DNA of 64,000 nt, taken from NCBI RefSeq assembly GCF_000425805.1, contig NZ_KE384454.1, forward strand, positions 226,674 to 290,673, in the 5' to 3' direction. The position numbers were made by a program, and so were the translations under genes. The stretch is from Pseudomonas vranovensis DSM 16006 (GTDB taxonomy: Bacteria > Pseudomonadota > Gammaproteobacteria > Pseudomonadales > Pseudomonadaceae). The notes under the pieces were generated by a model. That model did not search any database and was not told the DNA's origin. It was given only the letters and a program-made list of their open reading frames with translations. Below are positions 29,244 to 38,494 of this stretch, piece by piece (the stretch's first letter is position 1; the number at the start of each line of letters is the position of its first letter).

Positions 29244-30648
29244 AGTGACCTTCGAGCACTTCATCCTTGGGCTGATACAGCCGCAAGATCATGTAAAAGG
29301 GGCCCTTGGGGGCGGGTAGCCAGTTGGCGGCGAACGGACCATCGGGCCTGACGACTTGCACCGGCACCTCGAACGAGCCATCGGCATTCACCTTTAAACC
29401 TCGGGTGTCGGAGCCGAGCTTGTAGCGAGCGATGGGGTTGTCCACCAGCATCTTGTCCCCGGCGTTGTAGACCGTCAGTGACCAGAAGGCATCCACCGGC
29501 GGCGCACTCTTGAAACGCAGTGCATAGCGTTTGGCCCCAGTCAGCTGCTGGCCTTTGTCGTCGAGCGAACGCAGTGGGTACATGGCTTCTTTTTCGCCCT
29601 GCCCCCCCAGGTAGGGGCCGCTGACCAGCGCGCGCAACGGGTAGTTGGCACCAAAGCGATCAAGCCCGGAGGCCCAGGCCCAGCCATTGCGCTGTTGTGC
29701 AGCGGACGCCAGTGCCGAGACGGCGACTTTCGGGCCATCGGCCAGGGCACGCAGCAAGCCGGCCTTTTGCGCCGGGGCAAGCCGCGAGGGATCGAAGCCT
29801 TCGGCGGTCAGGCCAAAACGGGCGAACTGGGCGAACAGCGCGTGGTCACGGGCGGGGACCGGGTTGTCCTTGATGGCTGCCGCCAGTTCCCGGAAGAAGT
29901 CCAGGCCGTCGTCGCTGGCCGTTGGCAACGGTGCCAGTGATTGGGCGCCGGCCCGATAGCCCGGGTTGTCGCGCTGCGACAGCGGGCGCAAGGTGAATTG
30001 CTGTTGCAGGGCGTGCAATGGCGCCAGGTCTTCGCCGTCATTGACCCGCAGACGGCCCCAGAGCCAGACCGTCCGGGTGCTGACATCCAGACGCTTGAGG
30101 CCCTCGGGCAGCGTGCCTTGCCAGCCCGGCGGCACCAGCACGTAGTCACCGGCCACCGTACCCGTGGCGCGTCGCCCCACGTAGTGTTCAAGTTCGTGCC
30201 ACAGGTTGAATACATCGACCACGTAGTAGCGGTCGGCGGTATCGGGCACGTGCAGCACGTAGGGTTCGTTCAGTCGGACCACCGCGCTGAGGTACAGCGT
30301 GTCGTTGTTGGCGGTGGGCATATCCCTGGCGGCGGGCGTCGCCAGGGATTGCGCCCAGCCCAGTTGATTGAGCGGGGCACGGTAGCTGGTGGCAGGACGC
30401 GGGTGGGGCACCGAGGTGTATTCGCGGATCACCCGCTCCATGCGTACCAGCGGATAACCCCAGACATACGCGTTGATGCCATTGGCGTAGGCGTCGCCTT
30501 CCAGCCCGGCGACGATGCTTTCCTGGCTGGTGGGCAGGCTCAGCAGGGCGTCGGGACGCACCTGGGCGAGGACGGCAGTGCTTGGGCATCCGCCCCCGAG
30601 CAGTAGGGTGGCTAGGGCGCAACGCAGCCACATCATGTTTTTCGGCAT
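29212..30648 (-). CDS. DUF1254/DUF1214 family protein (first copy)
   Basis: A 478-residue exported protein (signal peptide MPKNMMWLRCALATLLLGGGCPSTAVLA) with DUF1254 (YANGINAYVWGYPLVRMERVIREY) then DUF1214 (FWSLTVYNAGDKMLVDNPIARYKLG). GGGAGA directly before the ATG at 30648 sets the start; the open frame to 30711 is not needed. A Cys at residue 21 (GGGC) could be lipidated but does not fit a lipobox well. It lies 81 bases after the sulfatase gene and is followed by a paralogue, suggesting a heteromeric or sequential role. Confidence 0.85.
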   Translation of the reverse strand: MPKNMMWLRCALATLLLGGGCPSTAVLAQVRPDALLSLPTSQESIVAGLEGDAYANGINAYVWGYPLVRMERVIREYTSVPHPRPATSYRAPLNQLGWAQSLATPAARDMPTANNDTLYLSAVVRLNEPYVLHVPDTADRYYVVDVFNLWHELEHYVGRRATGTVAGDYVLVPPGWQGTLPEGLKRLDVSTRTVWLWGRLRVNDGEDLAPLHALQQQFTLRPLSQRDNPGYRAGAQSLAPLPTASDDGLDFFRELAAAIKDNPVPARDHALFAQFARFGLTAEGFDPSRLAPAQKAGLLRALADGPKVAVSALASAAQQRNGWAWASGLDRFGANYPLRALVSGPYLGGQGEKEAMYPLRSLDDKGQQLTGAKRYALRFKSAPPVDAFWSLTVYNAGDKMLVDNPIARYKLGSDTRGLKVNADGSFEVPVQVVRPDGPFAANWLPAPKGPFYMILRLYQPKDEVLEGHYELPQVHVVE

Positions 30649-30729
30649 GAAAATCTCCCATGGTCGCGCCGGACGCCCGCGTGGGCGCCCGGTCTGGCAG
30701 GTAAGGGTCATAAGGCGATAGAGGGGGCG

Positions 30730-32262
30730 TCAGTTGGCCATCGAGGCCATGCCGATGCCGCCCGCACCTTTTTGCGAGGGCGGGAAGTCGTTCATGCTCT
30801 TGGCGAAGGCCTGCATGTAGGGCGCAATGATCGGAATGATCCAGCTGCGCTGCTGCTGCCAGCGGAAGTGGTCGCCGGCTTCTGGTGAGCGCTCGTAGGG
30901 GTCGACCTTGATGTCGATGACCAGGCCGCCCGGTACTTCCTTGGCCGCCTCCATCCACTTGTCCTTGAGGGCGGTGTGGACCTTCCACTGATTGACCCGC
31001 ACCGCGTTCAGGTGGGTCTCGGCGAAGAAAAAGAACTCATGGCGTTTCGATTTGCCACCGGGTTGGGTCAGCATGCCGAGCTGATTGTAGCCGTCCAGGT
31101 GGTTCTTGAAGGTTTTGCCATCGACTTGCAGGCCGGTCAGCAGCTTGTCTTTGACATCGGTCTGCCCCACGGCGGCCATGAGCGTGGGTAGCCAGTCTTC
31201 AGAGGTCATGAACTCACCGGTCCAGGTGTTGGGCTTGATGTTGCCTGGCCAACGCACCAGCATTGGTACGCGAAAGCCGCCGTCCCAGGTCAGGCCCTTT
31301 TCACCGCGGAACGAAGCAGCGCCCGAGTCTGGCCAGTGCGACAGGTTCACGCCGTTGTCGGAGGTGAACAGCACGATGGTGTTGTCGGTCAGGCCCTGGT
31401 CATCGAGGGTCTTGAGCAGTTTGCCGACCAGCGAGTCGAGCTGCAGGATCGCATCGGTGTATTCGGTATGCCCGCTCTTGCCCAGCCACTCATCGCTGAC
31501 ATGGATCTTCTGGTGCATGCGCGAGGGGTTGTACCAGAGAAAGAATGGCTTGCCGGCGGATTTCTGCTGCTTGATCCAGTCAATCGACAGGTCGGTGAAC
31601 TGATCATCGACCGACTTCATGCGCTCGATGGTCAGCGGCCCCTCGTCGGTGATCTTCTGCTTGCCCACACGACCCCAGCGCGGATCGACCGTGGCATCAT
31701 CGGTGCTGGTGGCCACCGCGTGGATCATGTTGCGCGGGATACCGGGGAAGTCCGGGTCTTTGGGAAAGTTGGTCATTTCAGCGATTTCCATCACATTGAG
31801 GTGATAGAGAAAGCCATAGAACTCATCGAACCCATGCACAGTGGGCAGGTACTCGTTGCGATCACCGATATGCGATTTGCCGAACATGCCGGTGGCGTAA
31901 CCCTGGGCCTTGAGCAACTGGGCCAGGGTGACGTCGCTGTCCTGGATGCCGACTTTCGCCCCTGGTTGGCCCACCGCCGTCAAGCCGGTACGCACTGGGT
32001 ACTGGCCAGTGATGAACGCGGCGCGACCGGCCGTGCAGCTCGGTTGGGCGTAATAGTCGGAGACCATCATGCCTTCCTGGGCGATGCGGTCGATGTTGGG
32101 CGTGGTGACGGCGCCCAGGCCGCGGTTGTAGGCGGAGACGTCCATGGGCGCCATGTCGTCGACCATGATGACGACAATATTGGGTTTCTCTGCGGCCTGC
32201 GCTACGCCCAGCACCGCAAGGCCCAGCCCGAGACTCAGGATCAGGTGTCGTATGAGAAGCAT
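30730..32262 (-). CDS. Exported arylsulfatase
   Basis: A 510-residue type I sulfatase with a signal peptide (1-23, ending AQA). The formylglycine site C76-T-A-G-R80 fits C-x-A-x-R, to be modified by a formylglycine-generating enzyme, and the metal-binding region IVVIMVDDMAPMDV begins at about residue 29. Later DNGVNLSHWPD provides further metal/sulfate contacts. It would release sulfate from a sulfate ester in the periplasm. The ATG at 32262 gives the signal peptide and follows AGGA. In an operon with SDR and MBL-fold genes it points to desulfation of an alcohol-type compound before oxidation. Confidence 0.9.
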   Translation of the reverse strand: MLLIRHLILSLGLGLAVLGVAQAAEKPNIVVIMVDDMAPMDVSAYNRGLGAVTTPNIDRIAQEGMMVSDYYAQPSCTAGRAAFITGQYPVRTGLTAVGQPGAKVGIQDSDVTLAQLLKAQGYATGMFGKSHIGDRNEYLPTVHGFDEFYGFLYHLNVMEIAEMTNFPKDPDFPGIPRNMIHAVATSTDDATVDPRWGRVGKQKITDEGPLTIERMKSVDDQFTDLSIDWIKQQKSAGKPFFLWYNPSRMHQKIHVSDEWLGKSGHTEYTDAILQLDSLVGKLLKTLDDQGLTDNTIVLFTSDNGVNLSHWPDSGAASFRGEKGLTWDGGFRVPMLVRWPGNIKPNTWTGEFMTSEDWLPTLMAAVGQTDVKDKLLTGLQVDGKTFKNHLDGYNQLGMLTQPGGKSKRHEFFFFAETHLNAVRVNQWKVHTALKDKWMEAAKEVPGGLVIDIKVDPYERSPEAGDHFRWQQQRSWIIPIIAPYMQAFAKSMNDFPPSQKGAGGIGMASMAN

Positions 32263-32293
32263 GAGGATGTCCTGTACGGTGGAGAGTAACGCG

Positions 32294-33394
32294 TCAGAGC
32301 GAGTGTGGCTCAGGAACCGGGGTTGCGCTAAAGGACCGGGTGCAGCGTCGGTACAGGGCGCCATGTCGGGCGTGGCCGACATAGAACGCCGGCCGAGTAC
32401 CGGGGAACAGCCAGAACGGGGTCATCTCTGACGACGGGAAGACATTCGGAAAGCGCAGGTCGCGCATCGACGGGCCGGCGACGGTGGCTTCCTGGACCAT
32501 GGAGATGTACTGGTCCACTGCGCTCTCCAGGGTATTGCCGTTGATGATCACCTCGGTGCCGATCATCCGCGCATAGTCGGCCACACCACTGGCAGTGGAC
32601 AGCAGTGGGGCATAGGCATCGACGCTGACGCCGTTTTCGCTGGTCACCCACAGGCCTTCGTCGGTATGCACCACGATCGAGTGGTTGCCTTCGGTGTGGC
32701 CTGGGGTATGCATCAGGGCCACGCCGTCACCGAGCATGATCGAGCCGTCGAAGCACATCACCTTGTCCTGGGGAATGCCGGTGACGCCGTTGGGGCAGTA
32801 CCAGTCGGCCTGGTAGGGGTTCAGGTCGTTGGTCGAGGCCCACTCGCGCCAATGCACCAGCAGCTTGGCGTTGGGGAACAGGCCCGGCTCGCTGGCTGTA
32901 CCCAGCCAGCGCCGTACGTCCTGGGTGTGCAGGTGGTCGTAGGTGATGTAGTCGATGTCTTCCGGGCGCAGGCCGAGGCGGGCGAGAATCTGCGGCACGG
33001 TGTTCTGGCGGTTGATGATCAGCTTGCTGATCCAGTTGGCCGTCCGGTCCTGCAGGCGCCGAAAGAACGGTGTTTCTCCGTTGCGTTCGTGATCGGAGGG
33101 CGAAACCAGCAATGTCTTTACGCCCTCGGGGGTGTCGAACTGCACCACGAACAGACGGTTCTGGATGTGCATGTATTCGACCAGGTGCTCCCGCGAGAAC
33201 GCATTGCGCAGGCCGTAGCGCACTGGGTAGGGCACCTTGACCAGGTCGAACGATTCAAAATAGCGGGCCTTGGGGCCACGCAGCATGTCGTCCCGAAACC
33301 GCGCTGCGGCAATCCGGGTGTCTTCGACCCGGGCCTGCTGGCCAGCTGCGCTGCGGGCGTTATCGAAGTGACGAATCGGTTCAAATGCACTCAT
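32294..33394 (-). CDS. MBL-fold metallo-hydrolase
   Basis: A 366-residue cytosolic protein with the metallo-beta-lactamase fold. HTPGHTEGNHSIVVHTDEG is the conserved downstream metal motif. The first motif is unusual: YDHLHTQD instead of THxHxDH, so the usual Asp and following His of the second metal site are replaced by Gln and Asp. It may bind a single metal or act on an unusual substrate such as a lactone or ester. It overlaps the SDR gene by 4 bases and the sulfatase gene follows after 31. Confidence 0.82.
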   Translation of the reverse strand: MSAFEPIRHFDNARSAAGQQARVEDTRIAAARFRDDMLRGPKARYFESFDLVKVPYPVRYGLRNAFSREHLVEYMHIQNRLFVVQFDTPEGVKTLLVSPSDHERNGETPFFRRLQDRTANWISKLIINRQNTVPQILARLGLRPEDIDYITYDHLHTQDVRRWLGTASEPGLFPNAKLLVHWREWASTNDLNPYQADWYCPNGVTGIPQDKVMCFDGSIMLGDGVALMHTPGHTEGNHSIVVHTDEGLWVTSENGVSVDAYAPLLSTASGVADYARMIGTEVIINGNTLESAVDQYISMVQEATVAGPSMRDLRFPNVFPSSEMTPFWLFPGTRPAFYVGHARHGALYRRCTRSFSATPVPEPHSL

Positions 33395-34227
33395 TTACGG
33401 GCATCCTTGAGGGAAGGGAGGGCGCTTCTGGCCAGATTACGATCGACAATCCAGCGTTGCAGTGAACTGAACTTGCGCCCCAGGGCGCGGATCAGCCGGG
33501 CCTTGAAACCTGGCGTGATCATGAACTGACGCCGCTGGATTCCGCGCATGATCCCGGCCACCGCTTGCTCGACGGTCAGCACGCCTGCCACGGCGTTGAG
33601 TTCGCGGGTTACCGGGCTGCCATGCTGGCGCTCATAGGTCAGCAGCGGCGTCTGGATTTCGCCTGGGCACACCACTGACACATCGATGCCACACAGCTTT
33701 TGTTCGGCGCGCAGCACTTCGGCCAGGCCTACCACACCGAACTTGGAGGCGGCGTAGGCCGACTGGGTATAGCTGCCGACAATCCCGGCAAGGGACGCCA
33801 TGAGCACCAAGTGCCCCTGTGGCTTCAGGTACTTGAGCGCACTGGCAGCGAAGTTGCGGCTGCCGAACAGGTTGACCCTGATCACCTGCTCGAACGTTTC
33901 TACGGCAAGCTCGGTGAACACGGCGTTGCGCATCAGGCCGGCGCAGTTGAACGCAAGCTCAGGCGCACCCTGCAGGCTGTGCGCCAGGGCCATTGCATTG
34001 TCCACGGCTGCTGAGTCGGTGATGTCAACGGGGTACCAGCGCACGGTTTGCCCCGGCGCGGTGCACCTTTTGCGCAATTGTTCCAGGATGTCGTCTGCGA
34101 GCTGCAGGTCGAAAATCGCGACGCTTGCGCCTTGCGCCAGTAGCGCATGGGCAAAGCCCAGGCCAATGCCACTGCCGCCACCGGACAGATAGGCAACGCG
34201 AGGCAAGTGAAACTTCCAGTTCGTCAT
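33391..34227 (-). CDS. Short-chain dehydrogenase/reductase
   Basis: A 278-residue NAD(P)-dependent SDR. GGGSGIGLG (about 16-24) is the cofactor-binding loop, NCAG mid-domain, and S-x12-YAASK (ASLAGIVGSYTQSAYAASKFG) gives the catalytic Ser, Tyr and Lys. It is about 30 residues longer than the core at the C-terminus. Start at 34227; upstream open frame to 34284 overlaps the divergent promoter. First gene of the SDR-MBL-sulfatase-DUF1254-DUF1254 operon, probably oxidising an alcohol of the locus substrate. Confidence 0.9.
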   Translation of the reverse strand: MTNWKFHLPRVAYLSGGGSGIGLGFAHALLAQGASVAIFDLQLADDILEQLRKRCTAPGQTVRWYPVDITDSAAVDNAMALAHSLQGAPELAFNCAGLMRNAVFTELAVETFEQVIRVNLFGSRNFAASALKYLKPQGHLVLMASLAGIVGSYTQSAYAASKFGVVGLAEVLRAEQKLCGIDVSVVCPGEIQTPLLTYERQHGSPVTRELNAVAGVLTVEQAVAGIMRGIQRRQFMITPGFKARLIRALGRKFSSLQRWIVDRNLARSALPSLKDARK

Positions 34228-34288
34228 GGACAGACCTGTCGAGCCAAGGGGGAGTGGCGAAAATTTACCTTTACGCGCCGGCAACGAC

Positions 34289-34318
34289 TTGACATTTACC
34301 GAACAAAAGTTGATTTAT
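34289..34318 (+). promoter_or_regulatory. Candidate sigma-70 promoter of the AraC regulator at 34349
   Basis: TTGACA at 34289-34294 is followed 18 bases on by ATTTAT (34313-34318), in an AT-rich stretch 31 bases before the ATG at 34349. Its position inside the longer open frame argues that translation starts at 34349, not 34226. Confidence 0.45.
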
Positions 34319-34348
34319 TACGAACTCATCACGGCGGGGCGATGCAAC

Positions 34349-35359
34349 ATGTTCCTGTTACGCAGCGGTGCCATCGACGGTTACAGCACACTGGTGTCCA
34401 AGCTTGGTCACAACCCGGTGAGCCTGTTGCAGGGCGCCGGCATGGTGGTGGCGCAACTGCGCCAGCCCAACAGCTATGTGTCGTATGAAAGCACCGCCGA
34501 CCTGCTCGACCACACCGCAGCGCAATGCCAGGAACCCTTGTTCGGCTTGCGCCTGGCGGCCCGGCAAAACCTCTTGGCCATCGGTGACGTGGCGCTGTCG
34601 GGCAGCCGCCAGGCAACGGTCGGCGAAGCGCTGAACTTTGCCCGCCAGTACCTGTACCTGCACGCCAGCGGCCTGCACCTGGAGCAAGCCAGCAGGGGCG
34701 AACGGGCTGAAGTAAGGCTGCGTTTCGACTTCAGCAATGCCTTCGGCCTGCTGCAGTTGAGCCAGCTCAGCGCCGCGCAATTGTTCAACGCCGTCAAACT
34801 GCTGACTGGGGGCGATAGCCCGCAGATTCGCCTGCACCTGCAACAAGGCAGCGCCCGCAGTGCTCACTGGCAGGCCGCCGGCGACTACGGCAAAGTCCGC
34901 TTCAACAGCACCTTCGACGGCATCAGCTTCCCCATCGACTACCTCAAGCGCCCGCCGTTGGCCAACGAGGAACTGCTACGCGAGCACCTGCTGCATTGCG
35001 TGCAACTGCTCAAAGCCCAATACCCGGAAAACCTCAAGGCCCAGGTCTGCCACCTGATCGGAAGCCTGCTGCACACCGGCGAATGTGGCATCGAGGCAGT
35101 AAGCAACTCACTGGGCGTGCAGCCGCGTGTGCTGCAAAAGCGTCTCAGGGCCGAAGGCAGCAGCTTCAGCCAGTTGCTGCAGGAAACCCGCCTGGACATC
35201 GCCCGGCTCAACTTGTTGCGTGAAACCACCAGTATCACCGACCTGGCGCTCAACCTTGGCTACGCCGATGTCTCGGTGTTCAGTCGTCACTTCAAGCAAT
35301 GGACTGGCCTGTCCCCCCGAAACTGGCGGGCGCAACAGCCACCCAACGTGGAAATCTGA
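34349..35359 (+). CDS. AraC-family transcriptional regulator, divergent to the SDR/sulfatase operon
   Basis: A 336-residue ArgR-like regulator: N-terminal effector domain (ATVGEALNFARQYLYLHASGLHLEQ region) and C-terminal double helix-turn-helix (IEAVSNSLGVQPRVLQKRLRAEGSSF, ITDLALNLGYADVSVFSRHFKQWTGLSPRNW). The open frame extends back to 34226, opposite the SDR start, but family length and the promoter-like sequence favour 34349. It is transcribed away from the SDR operon and is its likely regulator. Confidence 0.88.
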   Translation: MFLLRSGAIDGYSTLVSKLGHNPVSLLQGAGMVVAQLRQPNSYVSYESTADLLDHTAAQCQEPLFGLRLAARQNLLAIGDVALSGSRQATVGEALNFARQYLYLHASGLHLEQASRGERAEVRLRFDFSNAFGLLQLSQLSAAQLFNAVKLLTGGDSPQIRLHLQQGSARSAHWQAAGDYGKVRFNSTFDGISFPIDYLKRPPLANEELLREHLLHCVQLLKAQYPENLKAQVCHLIGSLLHTGECGIEAVSNSLGVQPRVLQKRLRAEGSSFSQLLQETRLDIARLNLLRETTSITDLALNLGYADVSVFSRHFKQWTGLSPRNWRAQQPPNVEI

Positions 35360-35414
35360 CAAGCACAACCCCTTGAACTAGGCTCCTGACAGCTGCTGAC
35401 AGGAAGCCCGCGCC

Positions 35415-37106
35415 ATGTTCGATTTTCTCTTGCACGCCTTGCGTTCTACACCGGAGATCGCGGTGTTCCTGGCCATTGCCCTGGGTGTGTTCATCGGGCG
35501 GATTCACCTGGGCAGCTTTCATCTGGGCTCGGTAGCTGGCGCGTTGTTGATGGGGCTGCTGATCGGCCAGATCGGCCTGGAGGTACCTACCGGGCTCAAG
35601 ACGGTGTTCTTTGTACTGTTTATCTACGCCGTGGGCTTCAAGAGCGGCCCGGAGTTTTTCGGCAGCCTCAATCGCGGCACCCTCAAGCTGGTGTTGGTAT
35701 CGGTCGTGCTCTGCGCAACGGCCCTGGGCTGCATTCTGCTGATGGCCACCTTCTACGACTTTGATGCAGGCTTTACCGCCGGGCTTGGCGCTGGCGCGCT
35801 GACCGACACGGCGATCATGGGCACCGCGACCAGTGCCATCAATCAATTGGCCATCGACAGCGCGGCGAAGGCCGAGCTCAACAGCCACATGGCTATTGCC
35901 TACGCCATCACCTACCTGTTCGGTACCATCGGCCTGATCGTGTTCGTCGGCACGGTGGCGCCGAAGCTGCTCGGGGTCGACCTCAAGGCCTCGGCGCGAG
36001 AACTGGAACTGTCGCTGGGTATCGCCAATGAAGAAGACGCAATCACGGTGCCCTATACCCGAATCGTGGTACGCGCCCACCAGGTGATCGCGCAGGGTGA
36101 AGCCGATGGCGTGCGCATTGTCGATATCGAAGCCCGGCATCCATCGCTGACAGTGGAACGGATAGTGCGGGCCGGCCAGGTCATCGCGCGCGACCCGCAA
36201 CTGACTCTGCGCGCGGGGGATATCGTCGGTGTGTATGCCCTGCGCGAAGCGGTCGGCACGCTGGCGCTGTGGATGGGGCCAGAGATCGACCATCCCGAGT
36301 CATTGTCGTTTCCTACCCGCCAGGTCGACATCGTACTGACCGCAGCCGAATTCAACGGCAAGACCATTCACCAGGCCAAGGCACACCTGGGCAACGTCCA
36401 GGGGTTGGGCTGCTTTGTGAACACCGTGACCCGCCAAGGCTATGAACTGCCATTGCTGCCCAACACCGTACTGCGCCGCGGTGACGTGATCACCCTGACA
36501 GGACGCACCGCCAGTGTCGAAGCCCTGGCCGAGCGCTTGGGGCGGATCAGGGAGAGCAACTACAAGAGCGACATCGCCGTGCATGCCTTGGGCATGGTCA
36601 TCGGTTCGTTGCTGGGGCTGTTGTCGACCCACATCGGCATGATCCCGGTGGAGCTGGGTATTGGTGGCGGGGTATTGGTCGCAGCGCTGGTCATTGGCTG
36701 GTACAACTCGCGCCATCCGGAAACCGGTGCCTTGCCGCCAGCGGCGCAATGGGCGTTCTCGGAGTTCGGGCTGACCGCCTTCGGTGCGGTAGTGGGCCTG
36801 CTGGCCGGCCCGGCCGCGATAGCGGCCATGAAGGAGCAGGGCGTGGCGCTGCTGGTATCAGGCGCAGTAGTCACCATCGTGCCGCCGCTGGTGGCGCTGT
36901 ACTTTGGCCGCTACGTGCTACGCCTGCATCCGATGATTCTGTTCGGTGCCCTGGCCGGTGCACAGACCGAGGCGGCGTCGATGAACAAGATCATCGAGCA
37001 GTCGGGCAGTAATACGCCGGTCATCGGCTTCACCGTGTGCTATGCCATCTCTAACGTGCTGCTGGCGGTGTGCGGGCCAATCATTGTTTATGTAGTGACC
37101 GGGTAG
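35415..37106 (+). CDS. AspT/YidE-family putative transporter
   Basis: A 563-residue inner-membrane protein with the AspT layout: about five TM segments (residues 10-190), two cytosolic TrkA-C (RCK_C) domains (about 205-370), then a second block of TM segments to the end. Glycine-rich GLGAGALTDTAIMGTATSAI and GALAGAQTEAASMNKII repeat the family half motif. AspT exchanges aspartate for alanine; most homologues are uncharacterised, so substrate is unknown. Its role relative to the biosynthetic cluster downstream is unclear; about 200 bases separate them. Confidence 0.87.
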   Translation: MFDFLLHALRSTPEIAVFLAIALGVFIGRIHLGSFHLGSVAGALLMGLLIGQIGLEVPTGLKTVFFVLFIYAVGFKSGPEFFGSLNRGTLKLVLVSVVLCATALGCILLMATFYDFDAGFTAGLGAGALTDTAIMGTATSAINQLAIDSAAKAELNSHMAIAYAITYLFGTIGLIVFVGTVAPKLLGVDLKASARELELSLGIANEEDAITVPYTRIVVRAHQVIAQGEADGVRIVDIEARHPSLTVERIVRAGQVIARDPQLTLRAGDIVGVYALREAVGTLALWMGPEIDHPESLSFPTRQVDIVLTAAEFNGKTIHQAKAHLGNVQGLGCFVNTVTRQGYELPLLPNTVLRRGDVITLTGRTASVEALAERLGRIRESNYKSDIAVHALGMVIGSLLGLLSTHIGMIPVELGIGGGVLVAALVIGWYNSRHPETGALPPAAQWAFSEFGLTAFGAVVGLLAGPAAIAAMKEQGVALLVSGAVVTIVPPLVALYFGRYVLRLHPMILFGALAGAQTEAASMNKIIEQSGSNTPVIGFTVCYAISNVLLAVCGPIIVYVVTG

Positions 37107-37309
37107 GTAACACGGCATCAAGGCGCGCTGAACGTGCCAGCGGTTGTCGTCCACGCCACACGTAATGTTGAAGTTACATTGACCCCGAGGGTCATTTACC
37201 GTGTTGGTTTGTTCATGCGGCCAAGTAGCATTCAGAAATAGTTGCTCACCTGCATTGCCGCCCATCTTTACTAGCCTCAGTGTCTTTCGCACAAGGAGGC
37301 GCACGCTAC

Positions 37310-38464
37310 ATGTCTATCTATGAACGAACTATTCAGGGTGCCCGCCAATGGAATGACTGGCGCTGGCAGCAGAAGAATGCAGTGCGTGACGAACCGACAC
37401 TTAACGCGGCCTGCGGTGGTTGGAGCAAAGAGGTATCGGCGCATATCGAACGCAACTTGCAAGACCGCAAGCTGCAAGTCACGCCGTATTATATTGAGCT
37501 CATCATGCGCTCGCTCGATAACGCGCCGGTGACCGAGCATCCCCTGTGGCAACAGGTGGTGCCCTACTGGAATGAAGAAATACCGGGCGACTACGATGGC
37601 ACTTCCGAGAATTGGGAGTTGCACCATGAGATGAAGACGCCTATTTGCCAGCACAAGTACGATAATCGCGTCATCTTGCGGATGACCAATACCTGCAATG
37701 CCTATTGCCAGTTCTGTTTCGAGGCCTTGCGCACCCTGCAGGTCGACACTGAAAAAGCCAACGCCAACACCCACTCATTCCTGGCATCGGTGGAGTACGT
37801 ACGCAACAACCCTGCCATCGAGGAGGTGATCCTCAGCGGTGGTGACCCCTTGATGCTGGCCGACCGCAGGCTGGAAGAGAACCTGGCGGCATTGCGCGCC
37901 GTCAGCGACAACCTGCTTATTCGCATTCATTCTCGGGCCTTGAGTTTCAACCCGTTTCGTGTCACCGATGAGTTGGTGGCCATGCTCGATAAATATAAAG
38001 TCAACGCCTTTGGCGTGCATGTCTGCCACCCCCTTGAACTGAGCGCAGACTTTACCGCCGCCGTTCAGCGCCTTCAGCGTGTCGTGCCTATTGTGTTTGC
38101 CAACATGCCATTGTTGCGGGGCGTGAATGACGATGAAGACACATTGCACACACTGTTTATTGACCTTTACCGCCTGGGTGTAAAACCCTATTACCTGTAC
38201 CACTTCATGCCGTTCTCACCCGGTGCGTCGGCGTACAAGGCTTCGATCAGTCAGGCCATTGCGATCATGGGTCGGCTTAAACGCCGTGTGTCCAACATCG
38301 CCCTGCCCGAATATGTTCTACCGCACGCACAAGGCAAATTCACCGTGCCCTTGCTGGATGTTGAAAAGCCTCAAGACTTTCCACACTTTGAAGTTCGCGA
38401 CGGACAACGGTATTACCGCTTCCGTAACTGGCAAGGCCACTGGTGCAGTTGGCAGGACGCGTAA
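37310..38464 (+). CDS. KamA-family radical SAM protein (2,3-aminomutase-like)
   Basis: A 384-residue radical SAM enzyme. C129-x3-C133-x2-C136 (CNAYCQFC) binds the [4Fe-4S] cluster, VILSGGDPLML and FANMPLLRGVNDDEDTL are strongly lysine 2,3-aminomutase-like, and a Lys in HAQGKFTVP aligns with the PLP lysine of PGGGGK. The two Asp residues that hold the substrate side-chain amine in lysine 2,3-aminomutase appear replaced (YHFMPF for YQCDLS; VLPHAQGK for VVDAPGGGGK), so lysine is unlikely to be the substrate. AGGAGG precedes the ATG. First gene of a four-gene biosynthetic-type cluster. Confidence 0.88.
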   Translation: MSIYERTIQGARQWNDWRWQQKNAVRDEPTLNAACGGWSKEVSAHIERNLQDRKLQVTPYYIELIMRSLDNAPVTEHPLWQQVVPYWNEEIPGDYDGTSENWELHHEMKTPICQHKYDNRVILRMTNTCNAYCQFCFEALRTLQVDTEKANANTHSFLASVEYVRNNPAIEEVILSGGDPLMLADRRLEENLAALRAVSDNLLIRIHSRALSFNPFRVTDELVAMLDKYKVNAFGVHVCHPLELSADFTAAVQRLQRVVPIVFANMPLLRGVNDDEDTLHTLFIDLYRLGVKPYYLYHFMPFSPGASAYKASISQAIAIMGRLKRRVSNIALPEYVLPHAQGKFTVPLLDVEKPQDFPHFEVRDGQRYYRFRNWQGHWCSWQDA

Positions 38465-38494
38465 ACTCATCGACGAAATCAGGACGTAGTGATC

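Noticed and set aside
34226..34348. Longer N-terminus for the AraC regulator
   Set aside because: It would overlap the SDR start and contain the TTGACA promoter-like sequence; the shorter form has normal family length.
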